Assembly: GCF_900660725.1 (NCBI RefSeq) | Contig: NZ_LR215044.1 | Location: 1-64,000 of the forward strand | From: Mycoplasmopsis arginini | GTDB lineage: Bacteria > Bacillota_I > Bacilli_A > Mycoplasmatales > Metamycoplasmataceae | Length of the DNA stretch: 64,000 bases | Direction: 5' to 3' | Shown here: positions 32,443 to 44,826 of the stretch, one piece after another | Numbering within the stretch: the first letter of the stretch is position 1 | How the letters are laid out: the number at the start of each line of letters is the position of its first letter | Notes under the pieces: model-generated | The model's database searches: none | Told to the model about the DNA's origin: nothing | The model's input: the letters and a program-made list of their open reading frames with translations, nothing else | Program-made: the position numbers and the translations under genes

Positions 32443-32745
32443 ATGGATATAATAACAATAGTATTTTTAATTCTATCTTTTGGACTTTCAGCATTAGTAA
32501 TTACTATTTCTGCTTTCCTGTTCAAAAAAACAATTAAAAAAGATTTAATTATTACTTCATATTGTTCATTATCAGCATTATTACCAATTCTAATTTTCCT
32601 ATTAGTTTTAGTTTCATACTTTACTAAGGTTTTATTAGTATTTTGCATTTTAGCAATATTTACTATAATGGTATCTGGAATTATTTTCCTAATAGCAAGA
32701 ATTCTTGACTGAAAAAGAAGTGCTGAAAATAAATCAAAAAGATAA
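32443..32745 (+). CDS. Small three-helix membrane protein
   Basis: A 100-residue protein starting immediately after the stop of the ABC ATPase, with AAAAAGGAG just upstream as its ribosome-binding site. Three hydrophobic segments (about 4-27, 40-62, 65-88) are followed by a basic tail (WKRSAENKSKR). No family is recognised. Operon position suggests a small accessory subunit of the giant permease, but that is inference only. Confidence 0.7.
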
Positions 32746-32754
32746 AAAATAAAA

Positions 32755-32786
32755 AAAGAACCAGAGTGAATAACTCTGGTTTTTAT
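32755..32786 (+). terminator. Intrinsic terminator ending the giant-permease operon
   Basis: AACCAGAG (32759-32766) pairs with CTCTGGTT (32774-32781), followed by TTT; A-rich upstream. Confidence 0.85.
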
Positions 32787-32803
32787 AATGTTTTTTTATA
32801 CAT

Positions 32804-33565
32804 TTATTCCATTTCTTTAAATTCTTCATGTTTAATTATTCCGGTACATGAAACAAAGTCATATTTTAAATCTAGGTTTCTAATTTTTTTTCATTCACTA
32901 CCAAAAATATTTTTTAAGTAACTTTGATATTCATTTATAACATTAATTTTTAAACCATCTTTTTCAAAAATTCTTAAATTATAGTTTGTATTTGTAAGTC
33001 ATTTTGTTAAAAAAACCTTATTAATTAAAGGTGAAGTTACAATAAAACCTTCATAATTATCGTCATGTAATTGATTGATAAAATCCTTATAATTTAAAGA
33101 ACTTTTAAAGTTTTTTATAATTTTAGAAAGAAAGATTTTGTTTTTAATTTTAGGGATATTTGTGTAATTAATAGATGCAAAAAATTGGTGGTAGGAAATG
33201 CTTTTATTCTTATGTTTATAAAATTTTCTAATTTTTTCAATTGATGTGGGAATAATAAGGTTAATATCAATAAACGGACAATCTTCATATATGTTATTAA
33301 TATTCTCAACAAATTTATTTTGTAATGAATAATAATCAGAATGTTTTACTGAGTCTAGAATCTTATTTGGATATAATTCTCTTAATTTTTCATATGATTC
33401 AAATGTCATAATAACTTCATAATGATCAGTTTTTTCTCAAAAATCAAGGTCATTAACTAAAGCCAATAAACTTTCATTATCAAGACTATATCATAAGCTA
33501 TGTTTATTACAAATATCAATAAATTCCTTTAAAATTGCCAGTTTATTTTTAAAAATTTTAGTCAT
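32804..33565 (-). CDS. LicD-like protein with a degenerate motif
   Basis: A 253-residue protein read through Trp TGA codons on the minus strand. The N-terminal region (ILKEFIDICNKHSLWYSLDN, then ESLLALVNDLDFWEKTDHYEV and TFESYEKL) has the layout of LicD nucleotidyltransferase-fold proteins, which attach phosphocholine to surface glycans. In LicD the motif is G-x-LLGA-R-x-x-x-x-x-WDDD-D; here the acidic triplet is largely missing. The protein may be inactive or diverged. It stands alone between two opposing transcripts. I am moderately sure of the fold and not of the activity. Confidence 0.5.
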
Positions 33566-33786
33566 ATATTAAATTATATAGAATCCAATAATTTTTTCTT
33601 ATTTATCTAAAACTATAAGAAAATAATTTATTTTTCAACTTAATTTAAGCAATATTTTTACTAAATTTTTTGTTAAAGAAAATAAAGTTAAAAAGTGGTA
33701 AAATTTTTGTATTCTTATTTAATAAAATTAAATATGAATAATTAACAATTTTTTGAATGTTAGAAATAATTTTATGAAAGGCAAAC

Positions 33787-35967
33787 ATGTCAGAGAAAAT
33801 TAAAAAAACTAAAACAACTGAACAAAAAGCTAAAAGAAGAAAAGTTCTTTGAGGTACTTTTTGAGCAACTGCTATTTCAGCCGCTTTAGCAGCTGGTATA
33901 TCAATTCCATTAGTACAAGCATCAAAAGCGCTTCCATTACCAACTCCAATTTTAAAACCAGAAAGTTTAATCTTAACTATTACCTTACCAGACGGAACTA
34001 AGCAAGAAATTAAATATAAAGAACTTGATAAAGCACCATCTTTAACAAACAAGAATAAAAATATTTTCGATTCTATTGAAAAAAATATAGCTAAATACTT
34101 ATATGAAAAAGAATATGAAGCTTCATTATGATATCAAGCTGTTTATAATGCAAACAAAGCAAAAGCAGATGAAAAGACATTTGCATTAGATTCAATTGAT
34201 AAGGTTAAAGAAAAAATTCAAAAAGAATTAAATGATCTAAAGAAACAATATCAAAAACAATATGGACTGGAAAAGAAATGAGAAGAAAAATTCTTAGAAG
34301 CACTTTCTAGACCAGAATGAGGTTCATCTAAAAATGAAAGTCAAGCTTTAGAACATAAAGTTAATATTGAAATTAACAAACATGCTTACCGTAGATATAG
34401 AACTGAAGTTAATACAGATTGAACTTATAACGATTTAAAAAACGGAATAGTTGCTAATAAAGATGTTTACTATGAATACAATGGTAAAAAAGTGGAAATT
34501 GCTAAAAAAGGCGAAACTATTCGCTTAGATTTTGCTGTTGAAAACAAAAACTATGTTTTACCATCAGAAGATTCAATCGAATCACAAACAAACTCACAAG
34601 CATCAATTAAAATTCCTATGTTTGTAACTAAATCATTTGTTAAGGAATTTAAAAATCCAGAAAGATTTATAAAACCATGAATTGATAAAAAACAAGCAAT
34701 TTTATCAGAATTTTCTTTATCAGCTCACCAAGATCAAACTGGTGCTGAAAAACCATGAATCGTTACAAAAGCGGAAATTATTAATTTACTAAAATTCTCA
34801 TCATATGTTGAAAATGATAAACAAGTAAAAATTAAATTAGCAATTGATGGATTAAATGGTTTTAAAGGTTTTAGCACATTAATTAAGAATGGACAAATTT
34901 CTAACGAAGATGAAAGAACTGCTAAAAATGATCAAAGATTAATTGAATATTTATCAACAGATAAATCAAATGCATCTAAATTTGGGTCGAAAGGTTTTGT
35001 TAACTTAAAACAAGCTATTTCTTCTTCAGAGCCTTCTTCATACTTTACATTATTATCAATTTTATTAGGTGATGCCACTGCGAATAATAAAGGAATTTAT
35101 AAATATAAAGAAAAAAATGATTTATTTACATTATTAAAAACTAAACTAATAAATGCTCTAAAACGTCTTGATGATTTTGCAAAATTAGAAGATAGTTTTA
35201 AAACAAAATTAGAAAACGCTTTGTCAGTAGAACCAGTTACAAAAGAAAAAACTGAAAATTACGTTGAAGAATTTGCCAAATATAATAGTGAAGTAGAAAA
35301 ATTAATTAATAATTTAGAAGAAAAGACATTTAATAAAGTATTTGGTGATGTATTTAAAGAAGTATTTACAAACGGAAATCAAAACAGTAAAGTTGATGCA
35401 ATTTACAAAGTTGGAGAAAACTTTGTTTCTGTAACACCTAAAGGAATTTTAATTCAAAACCTTCACAAATTTGAAACTGTTGAAGAGGTTCAAAAACTAA
35501 TTGTTAAAGATTTAGCAATTAAATCAAAAGCAAATTACAAAAATACTTTTACAAGTGAATTATTTGATTTAGGATCAATTTTTTCTGATATTTTAAACTC
35601 TTCATATCAAATTGATGATTTATTATCACAAGAAACATTCAAAAACTATTTAAAAGAACAAAAATTTACACCAGTAGATTCTGATAAAGAAAAGAATTTT
35701 GATGATAATGATATTAATGGTGCACTAAGTTATATTAAAACACTAGAACAAACAAACAAGGCTTCTATCGTAAGTAAAAAATACAGTCAAATTAAAGAAT
35801 TTATTAAAAAACAAATTACTGATAATTTAGTTAAAGATTTTTCTGTTGATGATAAAAATAAATTTAAGATTGAACCACATACAACTGATAACATTGTTGG
35901 TTATATCTTTAATATTATTGTTAAATATGTTTTAGATACTGAAATTCAAGGAACACAAGGAGAATAA
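33787..35967 (+). CDS. P80-like membrane protein of the P60/P80/HinT cluster
   Basis: A 726-residue protein. A basic N-terminus (KKTKTTEQKAKRRK) is followed by a membrane segment at about 19-46 (LWGTFWATAISAALAAGISI) without a lipobox Cys, so it is anchored or cleaved by signal peptidase I. The rest is hydrophilic, helical and Lys-rich. In M. hominis P80 was reported as a secreted antigen that interacts with HinT and is encoded beside P60. The same three genes occur here in the order P80, P60, HinT. The ATG overlies AAAGGCAAAC. One base separates its stop from the P60 start, indicating coupling. The molecular role is unknown. Confidence 0.8.
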
Positions 35968-35968
35968 G

Positions 35969-37699
35969 ATGAATAAATTAACAAAAATAACATTAAGTTT
36001 ATCACCCGCTACTGTAGCATTAACTCCTATTCTAGTTTCATGTAATAATTCAAGCAATAACGGAAATAGTGAAACTCCAGGATATCAATCAGGATTCTTA
36101 AAACAACAAACAACAAAAAATCAAATCATTTTATCAGTGGTTGATACTTACTTAGAAAAATTTTATGCTAATGATTTAACAAACATTCAAGGCGAAAATA
36201 AAATATTGTCAGCAATTAAAGACAAAGGAAATCAATTACATAAAGATTTGTATGATATTTTTAAATACTATGCAACTTTAAAATTAGAAGGTGATGCTCA
36301 AGTCTTTTGAAATATCAAGCACGAATTTATTAAGTTAAATATTGATACAACAAACTATAATCCAGCTCCAGAAAATTTACCAAGCGAAGATGAGTTTATT
36401 TTCTTAATGGAACACTCAAAATTCTTATCTTTAAACTATAGATTAGAATTAGAAAAATTATTAGTTTCAAAAATTTACTTATTAAAATCAAGACAAGAAT
36501 TTAAAACTTTAGCAAATAATGAAAACGGATTAGATAAATACCAAGTAAGTTTAGCTGAAGATATGAAAAAAGATTCAACTACTAAACTTAAAAAAGATAT
36601 TTATGCATCATTAGATTTTTCTGCTGATAACTTATATTTAATTAAATATTTAGTAGAAAATCCATTAATTCAAAAATGATCATTTACTGATAACAGAGAT
36701 ATGAATCTAAGAATTGGAAAAGCAAACGTTTCAACTTTTGCAGACTTTAATAACCTAGCTTCATATAACCCAACTAATGCACAACAATATGAATATAACC
36801 CAGTAGCTAAAAATAAAGAATATTTATTAAAAACCGGAACTTCAGAAGACTTTAAACTTGAAGATTTACGTGCTTTTAAAGGAATTAGTGCTAACTCTGA
36901 AAGTACAGGAGATTTAACAAACTCATTTTATGCTCTTAAAAAATTAGAATCACCAATTTTTGGATTTGTTGATCCAGCAACTAAAAAAGTTTTAGATCAA
37001 GACTACTTTAAGTTAGCTAAAATCTTAGCCCAAGAAAAAAAATTACCAAAAATGAAGGCCACAGCAGAGCTTAAAGCTAAACAAGGTGATGAAACTAAAT
37101 TAAAATCACTTAATGCAAGAGATATTGAATTTGAAGGTTTAACAAGAGATAATACAAATGAAAAATTATTTACTAAAATAGTTACATTAGATTCTAAAAA
37201 ATACACATTACAATTTGAACTTAAATCAGAAATAACATTTAGTGGCCAAATTTTAAGAGCCCCCATGAGACTAAGTGTTAAAGAATTAGGAGCAAGACAC
37301 TTCTATGACTTTAGTAGCGAACTTCAATACACCAATAATGCCTTTGTAGATGAAACTGAAGGTAATGCATATAATTTAGACAAATACCCAACATTCATTG
37401 ATATGGTTAAAAACAATACAATTGATGCTTCTTATGTTGTAAAAATTTCACCATTATTTATGAACAAACAAGTTAAAAACTTAAAAAATGGAAATGAAGA
37501 AAAGAAAGTATTAACTTTTGAAAATACTCCTTGAAAAGAAAATGATCAACAAAATATTCTTGCAAACTATCTTGCAACTTCAAAAGGAAATACATTATTT
37601 AGAGAAGCAAACAAATACATATTAGACAATTTAGGGTTTAAACTAACTGACCTAAACTCAATTGTTTTAGAATTATTTAAAGTGGAAGGATTAATTTAA
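35969..37699 (+). CDS. P60-like surface lipoprotein
   Basis: A 576-residue lipoprotein with signal peptide MNKLTKITLSLSPATVALTP followed by ILVSC; the lipid-attachment Cys is residue 25. The mature part begins with an Asn/Ser-rich linker (NNSSNNGNSE), then a long hydrophilic domain with no recognised enzyme motif. TGA codons at 36308, 36677 and 37532 are Trp. By gene order and general features it corresponds to P60 of M. hominis, which forms a membrane complex with P80. HinT starts nine bases after its stop. Confidence 0.8.
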
Positions 37700-37707
37700 T
37701 AGAAATC

Positions 37708-38031
37708 ATGGAAAAAGATACATTCCAGAGAATTATTGACCGTGAAATACCAGCTTCAATCATTTATGAAGATGCTGATGTTATCGCTTTTTTAGATATC
37801 GACCCAGAAGAAAAAGGGCATTTTTTAGTGGTTCCCAAAGAGTTTTCAGAAAACTTATATGATATTGAAGATGAAGATCTTACAAAATTAATTTTAAAAG
37901 CAAGAGAATTAGCAATTGAACAGACTGAAAAATTGAATGCCTCAGGTTTTAGATTAGTTGTAAATAATAATGAATCAGCCGGCCAAGCAATTTTTAGAAC
38001 TCATGTTCATATTATTCCTTACTACGACTAA
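37708..38031 (+). CDS. hinT: HIT-family nucleotide hydrolase HinT
   Basis: A 107-residue histidine-triad protein, the usual HinT size. FLDIDPEEKGHFLVVPKEF is the typical middle strand region and HVHIIPYYD near residue 99 is the histidine-triad motif (His-x-His-x-x; the third His is replaced because the tail is cut to PYYD). The conserved NNNESAGQAIFRTHVH region supports the purine-nucleoside phosphoramidase branch. HinT can remove AMP from lysyl-AMP-type adducts made by LysRS, and lysS follows 37 bases downstream on the same strand, so the linkage to lysS may be functional. Confidence 0.9.
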   Translation: MEKDTFQRIIDREIPASIIYEDADVIAFLDIDPEEKGHFLVVPKEFSENLYDIEDEDLTKLILKARELAIEQTEKLNASGFRLVVNNNESAGQAIFRTHVHIIPYYD

Positions 38032-38068
38032 AATTCAAATTAAGATTTAAAAAAGGATTTTACATAAT

Positions 38069-39535
<1,467 letters not shown>

Positions 39536-39540
39536 TAATT

Positions 39541-39572
39541 AAAATATGCTTTGCTAAAAGGCATATTTTTTT
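39541..39572 (+). terminator. Intrinsic terminator after lysS
   Basis: AAAATATGC (39541-39549) pairs with GCATATTTT (39561-39569), followed by TTT. Ends the P80-P60-hinT-lysS unit. Confidence 0.85.
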
Positions 39573-39619
39573 CTTTATTATCAATTTATTAATTTATGCT
39601 AAGATAATATAACTAAAAT

Positions 39620-40486
39620 ATGGAAAATAAGACATTTACACAAGAAATAAAAGAAGAGTTAATTAGTCGCCCACTTAAAAAACAAGATAAATTAAATTTG
39701 TTAAGTGGAATTTTTGCTACTTCAAAAAAAGAAGATCCATATTTTAAATTAATAATCAATAATAAAAGCATTTTTGATTTTATTAAAAATTTATTAGAAC
39801 AACTTAATATTTCTTTTACTCAAGAACATAAAAATGATTTATTAATTGACATAACCACATTTAACAATCTAAAACCAAAATATGAAAGAGATTATTTTTC
39901 AGGAATATTTTTAGCCTCCGGTTCTATTTCTAACTTTGAAAGCCCATCAAACCATTTAGAATTAAAGTTTTATGATTTAGATAAAGCAATTGAATGTTTG
40001 ACTACATTAAATAAATATAATTTGGAATTTAAATTACTTAAGAGACAAAATAAATTTTTGATTTATCTTAAAAAAATTGATCATATATGTGATTTCTTAA
40101 AAGCTATTGAGGCCATTAATTCTTATTATCAATTAGAAGAATATAAAATTGAAAGAGACTACTACAATAACATAAATAGAATAACTAATTTTGATATTTA
40201 TAATCAACAAAGAATAGCTAATGCTAATACACTATTTTTAGAAAATTATGACTATATTATTAAAAATAAATTGACTAGCTTATTTACAAAAGAAGAATTA
40301 AAATTTTTTAAAATTAAAAAAGCAAATTTAGATAGTAGCTTAAGTGATTTAGTTAAATTGTTAGCAGAAAACCAAATTTTTAAATCTAGGTCTTCTTTAA
40401 ATCATGCTTTGATTAAACTTAAGAATAAAGTTTTAAAATATCGTTCTAAACTATCTAAAAATGACAAAAAAAGTTGAGAAATATAG
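39620..40486 (+). CDS. whiA: WhiA-family DNA-binding protein
   Basis: A 288-residue protein beginning FTQEIKEELISRPLKKQDKL, which matches the WhiA N-terminus (S-F-x-x-x-VK-x-E). The LAGLIDADG-like central fold contains YFSGIFLASGSISNF, and the C-terminal region NNINRITNFDIYNQQRIANA followed by the helix-turn-helix (SLSDLVKLLAENQIFKSRSSL) matches the DNA-binding half. In Firmicutes WhiA affects cell division and chromosome segregation; in mycoplasmas it has been linked to ribosomal gene repression. TGA at 40475 is Trp and the stop TAG lies inside the terminator stem. Confidence 0.88.
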
Positions 40487-40504
40487 CGAAAGAGCTATAT
40501 TTTG
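40479..40504 (+). terminator. Intrinsic terminator overlapping the whiA stop
   Basis: AAATATAGC (40479-40487) pairs with GCTATATTT (40494-40502), six-base loop, T-rich tail. The whiA TAG is within the stem. Confidence 0.78.
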
Positions 40505-40645
40505 TTTTGATTTTTTTAAGTAATATAATAATTAAATTAAAACAAAAGATGCTTATATTTTAAAGTGTAAATAAAGTATAATAATTATTAATTAAAGAAA
40601 ATCTTTTTACTTTATTAATGATGTATTTATTGAAAGTGTGTTTTT

Positions 40646-40857
40646 ATGGATAATGAAATACAGAACAAAATCTTGAACTGATAATAAAACGCAATAGAAA
40701 TCTAAAATTAGATGGTTATTAAGATTATCAATTAATTTTTCTTATTTTAACTTTAATTTCATTTTGAATTAATTTTTGATATCTTTATACAAAAAACTTT
40801 TTTAGAATTATCGATTATTTTACTGTTCATATTATAATTAATGTGTCCTTTTTGTAA
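40646..40857 (+). pseudogene. Decayed small membrane-protein gene
   Basis: ATG at 40646 opens a 12-codon frame (MDNEIQNKILNW) closed by TAA. After a shift of frame, the reading KRNRNLKLDGY, a stop, then DYQLIFLILTLISFWINF and NFFRIIDYFTVHIIINVSFL continues to TAA at 40855. The hydrophobic runs and use of TGA as Trp look like remains of a membrane protein disrupted by a stop and a frameshift. Low-complexity AT-rich DNA can mimic this, so confidence is low. Confidence 0.3.
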
Positions 40858-40943
40858 TGGATCTTTGTTATTATATGTATTTATACAAAGGACAAAAATA
40901 TGGCGCCAGATTACTTACGTATACTGGAAACGCCATATTTTAA
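40841..40943 (+). other. Two consecutive hairpins upstream of the 5S rRNA
   Basis: First: TGTCCTTTTTGTA pairs with TACAAAGGACA (ending 40891). Second: AAAATATGGCG with CGCCATATTTT, whose interior adds CCAG/CTGG pairing, followed by a T-rich tail. The second looks like a terminator with an unusually structured loop. A short structured RNA or attenuator is possible. Confidence 0.5.
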
Positions 40944-40994
40944 TTTTTATTTATAAAAAAATTTTTAAAAATAAAACAAAAAAATTTTTTTCTG

Positions 40995-41000
40995 TATAAT
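40995..41000 (+). promoter_or_regulatory. -10 element of the 5S rRNA gene
   Basis: TATAAT preceded by TG (TGTATAAT, an extended -10), ending 10 bases upstream of the mature 5S 5' end. Confidence 0.65.
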
Positions 41001-41009
41001 ATTACATGT

Positions 41010-41106
41010 AGCAACCATAACGAAGGGGCCCACCTGATTCCATTCCGAACTCAGCAGTTAAGACCTTCTGTGCCGACAATACCGTAAGGGAAGATAGGTC
41101 GTTGCT
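41010..41106 (+). rRNA. rrf: 5S ribosomal RNA
   Basis: About 97 bases. The terminal helix is AGCAAC/GTTGCT; internal conserved blocks CGAAGGGGCCCACCTGATTC and CATTCCGAACTCAGCAGTTAA are clear 5S signatures, with a 3' GATAGGTCGTTGC. It has its own promoter and stands apart from any 16S or 23S gene in this window. It is slightly shorter than the usual 105-120 bases. Ends may be off by a few bases. Confidence 0.93.
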
Positions 41107-41146
41107 TTTTTTTATTTCTTTTTGAGATTTAAAAAGTAAAATTATT

Positions 41147-41818
41147 ATGGTTATGGAAGAAAGAGAATATGAAACACTTGGAATAATTCTAAATATTAAA
41201 AATTTTGCTGAAAAAGATGCCGTAGTAAAGGTTTTATTGCCTAGTGGAATTAAATTTTTATTTGCTAAAGGAATTCAAAAAGTAGAATCTAAAAATAGAA
41301 GAAATCTACCAATTTTAGGTTTAGTAAATTTAGAAATAATTAAACCTAGAATTATTGATCATATTTCTACACTTAAAAGGGCAACCTTAGTTTCTTATTT
41401 TCCGATTAATCCTACTTTACAAAATATCTATGAAAAAACTTTATTCTTTTTAAATAGAATTAATAACAAAGACCTTGAAATATTTATTAATAGGTATAAT
41501 ATTTTTTTAAATAATGTTGAAATAAAACCAAACCATAGTTTTAGCTTTATATTATTATGTTTACTTGAAGTTTTTGGATTTAAACCAAATTTTGAACATT
41601 GCGTTGAATGTAAAAATAAAGATAATATAATTGATTTTGAATTTTATAAAGGAGGCTTTCTTTGTTTAGAACACTCCAAAAATACAAAAGGAATTAACTT
41701 TCTACAAGCTTTATATTGACTAAATAAAAACTTTGATTATTTTAAGAATAATATAAGTGAAGAAGAAAGCGTTAAAATTAATTTATTAATAATTGAGTGA
41801 CTAAGTTCATTAATATAA
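41147..41818 (+). CDS. recO: DNA repair protein RecO
   Basis: A 223-residue RecO. The N-terminal OB fold begins EYETLGIILNIKNFAEKDAVVKVL, matching family YETEGIVL...YGESDKIV. The middle helical region is present, and a zinc-site segment CVECKNKDN...GGFLCLEH lies near 164-184. RecO promotes annealing and RecA loading during recombination repair. TGA codons at 41717 and 41798 are Trp. The start could be ATG 41147 or ATG 41153; neither has a strong ribosome-binding site. It shares a terminator with the converging RNase J gene. Confidence 0.85.
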
Positions 41819-41846
41819 AAATCTGCTAATTTTAAGCAGATTTTTC
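41817..41846. terminator. Bidirectional terminator, recO / RNase J
   Basis: AAAAATCTGCT (41817-41827) pairs with AGCAGATTTTT (41835-41845). It overlaps the stop codons of both recO and the RNase J gene. Confidence 0.85.
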
Positions 41847-43655
41847 GTTATCTTTTTTGTTATTTTTCTTTATTTTTGCTTTTCTTTTCTCAGCAACCTC
41901 TTTTTGAACCTTGGCTACCTTTATTTTTTGCTTGACAGATTTAGTTTTTTTACTTTCCTCTTCATTTTTCGTATTTTTTTCTTCAGCTTGATCTGTTAGT
42001 AAAATAGTTGGAATAATAACAACGTTTCTTCGCTTATTTTTATAAAAGAAAGGATCTAAACGGTCTATTATCAATTGTTTAATTTTAGGTATTGTTCAGT
42101 CTTTTTCATTTTTAATTGTGTATAGGATTGCACCATGAACAAGTCTTTTTGCTTCTTCAATTAATTGTAAAGAATTTTTAACAAAGAAAGCTCCACGAGA
42201 AACTATTCTTGGTTTACCTAAAATTAAATTTTTTTCTTTATTTATAGCAATGATAACATGAACAAATCCATTTTGTCCTAGTTCCATTCTTTCTTTCATA
42301 ATTTGTGAGTTAGTTTTTGAAAGAATATTTCCATCAATAAAAACTGGACCAAAGTATACTTTCTCATCTGATAATGAAATCTTATGATTTTCTAAGTAAT
42401 AAACTTCACCTAATTTTGCAATAATGATATTGTTTGGTTTAACCCCGCTTTCAACAGCAGTATAACCATGAACAACACTCATTCTAAATTCACCATGATA
42501 TGGCATAAAGTATTTAGGTTTAGTTAATTCGAAAATTTTACGATGTTCGTCTTTATAAGCGTGTCCTGATGTATGTAAATATCCATCAACACCATTTTCT
42601 CTAATAATTGCTCCTAATTTATATAAACGATTAACTAGTAATTCACATTTTGATCTGTTTCCTGGAATAGGACTAGAAGAAAAAATAACAGTATCTTTTG
42701 GTTTTATTGAAACATTAGGGTGTTTATCGTAAGACATTTTAGCTAAACCGGCCATTTCTTCACCTTGTGAACCAGTAGTTAAAATCAATAGCTCATTATC
42801 ATTGTATTTTGAAAGTTGTTTTTTATCTATAAATACTTCATCAGGAGCATTTATATAACCTAATCTTCTACCAATGTCAATATTGTCAATCATTGAACGA
42901 CCAAAAGCAATAACCTTCTTTCCTAAAGAAGCGCCTAATTCAATTATTGCTTTAATTCTTGTTAAGTTAGAAGCAAAAGCTGTGACAATAATTTTTTTCT
43001 CAGCTTCTAACATATATTTTTTGATGTCTTTTAGAATATCACTTTCTGAAGGAGAGTGGTTAGGACGCATAGCGTTAGTTGAATCTGAAAATAATACGTC
43101 TAAACCTTCTTCCCCAATTTTCTTTAATTTTGAAAAATCAGTTAAGTTTCCAATTGGAGTGTAATCAAATCTAAAATCTCCTGTCATCATTAAACTACCA
43201 TTCGGTGTTTTAACTCTAACACCAAAGGCATCAGGAATTGAATGTTGTGCAGTTCATCAATCAACTGAACACTCGCCAAACTTTACAACTAAATCTTTAT
43301 TGATTTCAATAAATTCAACATTAGTTTTTATTTTCATATCTGAAAATTTTAATTTTAAATATTGAATTGCTATTCTTGGCGCAAAAATTTTCTTGATATC
43401 AACTTGTTGAACTAAATAAGGAACTCCCCCGATATGATCTTCATGGCCATGAGTGATAAAAAGACCTTCAATTTTATGCTGATTTTCGGTTAAGTATGTA
43501 AAGTCAGGAATAGATCCATTAATTCCGGTAACAAAGCTATCACAAAACTTAATTCCAGTATCAATAATAAAAATTTGTTGGTCATACTCAATGATTAAAG
43601 TACTTTTACCTATTTCCTGCATCCCGCCTAAACCAAAAATTTTTGTTGGTTTCAT
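41832..43655 (-). CDS. rnj: Ribonuclease J
   Basis: A 607-residue beta-lactamase/beta-CASP ribonuclease that processes mRNA and rRNA. Metal motif HGHEDHIGG near residue 74, MMTGDFRFD near 159, FSDSTNA near 184, beta-CASP AFASNLTRIKAI near 219, and the HTSGHA motif near 368. A GGAGG ribosome-binding site lies seven bases upstream of the ATG at 43655, so the longer frame to 43721 is not the start. The last 60 residues are Lys/Glu-rich (KVAKVQKEVAEKRKAK) and look disordered, beyond the usual 555 residues. The stop is inside the shared terminator. Confidence 0.94.
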
Positions 43656-43775
43656 AAAAATCCTCCGATAATTTATTATTTTTTTAAAAAGAATAAGATT
43701 ATATTTTAAATATTTTAACAAATATTATAATTATAGTTATATATAAATTAACAAAAAACAAGAAAAGGATTTTAA

Positions 43776-44174
43776 ATGACAAAAGAAAGATCATTATCAC
43801 TTGCTAATCTAATTATTAAATTCTTCTTAGTAATTGTTTTAGCAATTAGTTTTTATTTTCTATATAGGGGACTTGAAAAAATAATGCAAGATAATTCTCG
43901 TGATTATGCAAATGACGGAATTCAAGTTTTATTAGAAGACATTAAAAAAACATTTGAAAAAAATTCTATTTGAGGAATACTTTTAATAGTAGGATCAGCA
44001 GTAAGATTTTTAACTTATGTTATTGACGTTGTTATTTTATCGATAGCTAGCTGAAAACAACAAACATTTGGAAAGATTATTTTATTTATTACCACTATTT
44101 TCCCAATATTATGAGTTATTTCTTGAATTGGAAACATTGGTATTATTGCTAAAAAAAGAACAATAGAAAATTAG
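43776..44174 (+). CDS. Hypothetical membrane protein
   Basis: A 132-residue protein with three to four hydrophobic segments: about 10-29, 68-92 and 99-122. TGA codons (43971 and later) are Trp. An AAAAGGA site lies 8 bases upstream of the ATG. No family recognised. It lies 18 bases before mscL and is probably cotranscribed with it, so it may be another membrane-stress gene. Confidence 0.72.
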
Positions 44175-44192
44175 TACAAAAGGATTATAAAA

Positions 44193-44651
44193 ATGACTAA
44201 AAAAGAATTAGAAGAAAAAAGAAAATATTTTAAAAAATCATTTAAAGATGCAAACTCTGTTTTAAAACGTGGCAACATTTTTATGTTAGCTATTGGACTT
44301 TTATTAGGGGCATCTTTTGGTGCTGTTGTATCTTCTTTAGCAAAAGATATTATTATGGCAGCCATTACTTCTTTATTTGATGTTCAAGAAGTTAAGCAAA
44401 TTAAAGTTGGTAATATTCTTTTAGGAGAATTTTTAGCCGCTTTAATTCAATTTATTATCGTATCAGCATTTATTTTTATAACTTTATTTGTATTCTATTT
44501 AATTAAAAATTCAATTGAGTATCACAAGGCTAAAAAATTGCCAATTGAAGAAGAAAAAGAAGAAAAAGTTGTTTTAACAACCGAAGAACTTATTTTAGAA
44601 GAACTTAAGAAAATCAATAAAGAATTATCTAAAAATAATCAAGAAAACTAA
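44193..44651 (+). CDS. mscL: Large-conductance mechanosensitive channel MscL
   Basis: A 152-residue channel that opens under membrane tension to release solutes. After a charged N-terminus, SVLKRGNIFMLAIGLLLGASFGAVVSSLAKDII matches the conserved MscL first helix ([25 protein letters not shown]). The second helix is at about 87-110 (ALIQFIIVSAFIFITLFVFYLI), and the C-terminal bundle ends EELILEELKKINKEL, the family's typical terminal coiled coil. It is important in wall-less cells for osmotic shock. Confidence 0.93.
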   Translation: MTKKELEEKRKYFKKSFKDANSVLKRGNIFMLAIGLLLGASFGAVVSSLAKDIIMAAITSLFDVQEVKQIKVGNILLGEFLAALIQFIIVSAFIFITLFVFYLIKNSIEYHKAKKLPIEEEKEEKVVLTTEELILEELKKINKELSKNNQEN

Positions 44652-44713
44652 AACAAATGGAAAAAAATTATTTTTTTTAAAATAAAGAAAAATTAAAAAA
44701 CATTAATTACTCA

Positions 44714-44748
44714 AGAAAAGTTAACAGTTATAATTGTTGACTTTTTTA
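44714..44748 (+). terminator. Intrinsic terminator after mscL
   Basis: AAAAGTTAACA (44716-44726) pairs with TGTTGACTTTT (44735-44745), eight-base loop, T-rich tail. Confidence 0.8.
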
Positions 44749-44826
44749 TAATATTTTTTTGTCAAAATATTAATTTATTTTATAAAAATAAATAAAGTAG
44801 CCAAAAAACTAAAAAAGATAAAAAAA

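Larger units (their letters stand above)
40487..41009. other. 523-base region between whiA and the 5S rRNA gene
   Basis: No intact gene. It holds the whiA terminator, a probable decayed membrane-protein gene (40646-40857), two hairpins (40841-40943) and the promoter of the 5S rRNA (TATAAT at 40995-41000). Confidence 0.6.

Noticed and set aside
40487-41009. RNase P, tmRNA or SRP RNA in the gap before 5S
   Set aside because: None of the conserved blocks of those RNAs is visible.
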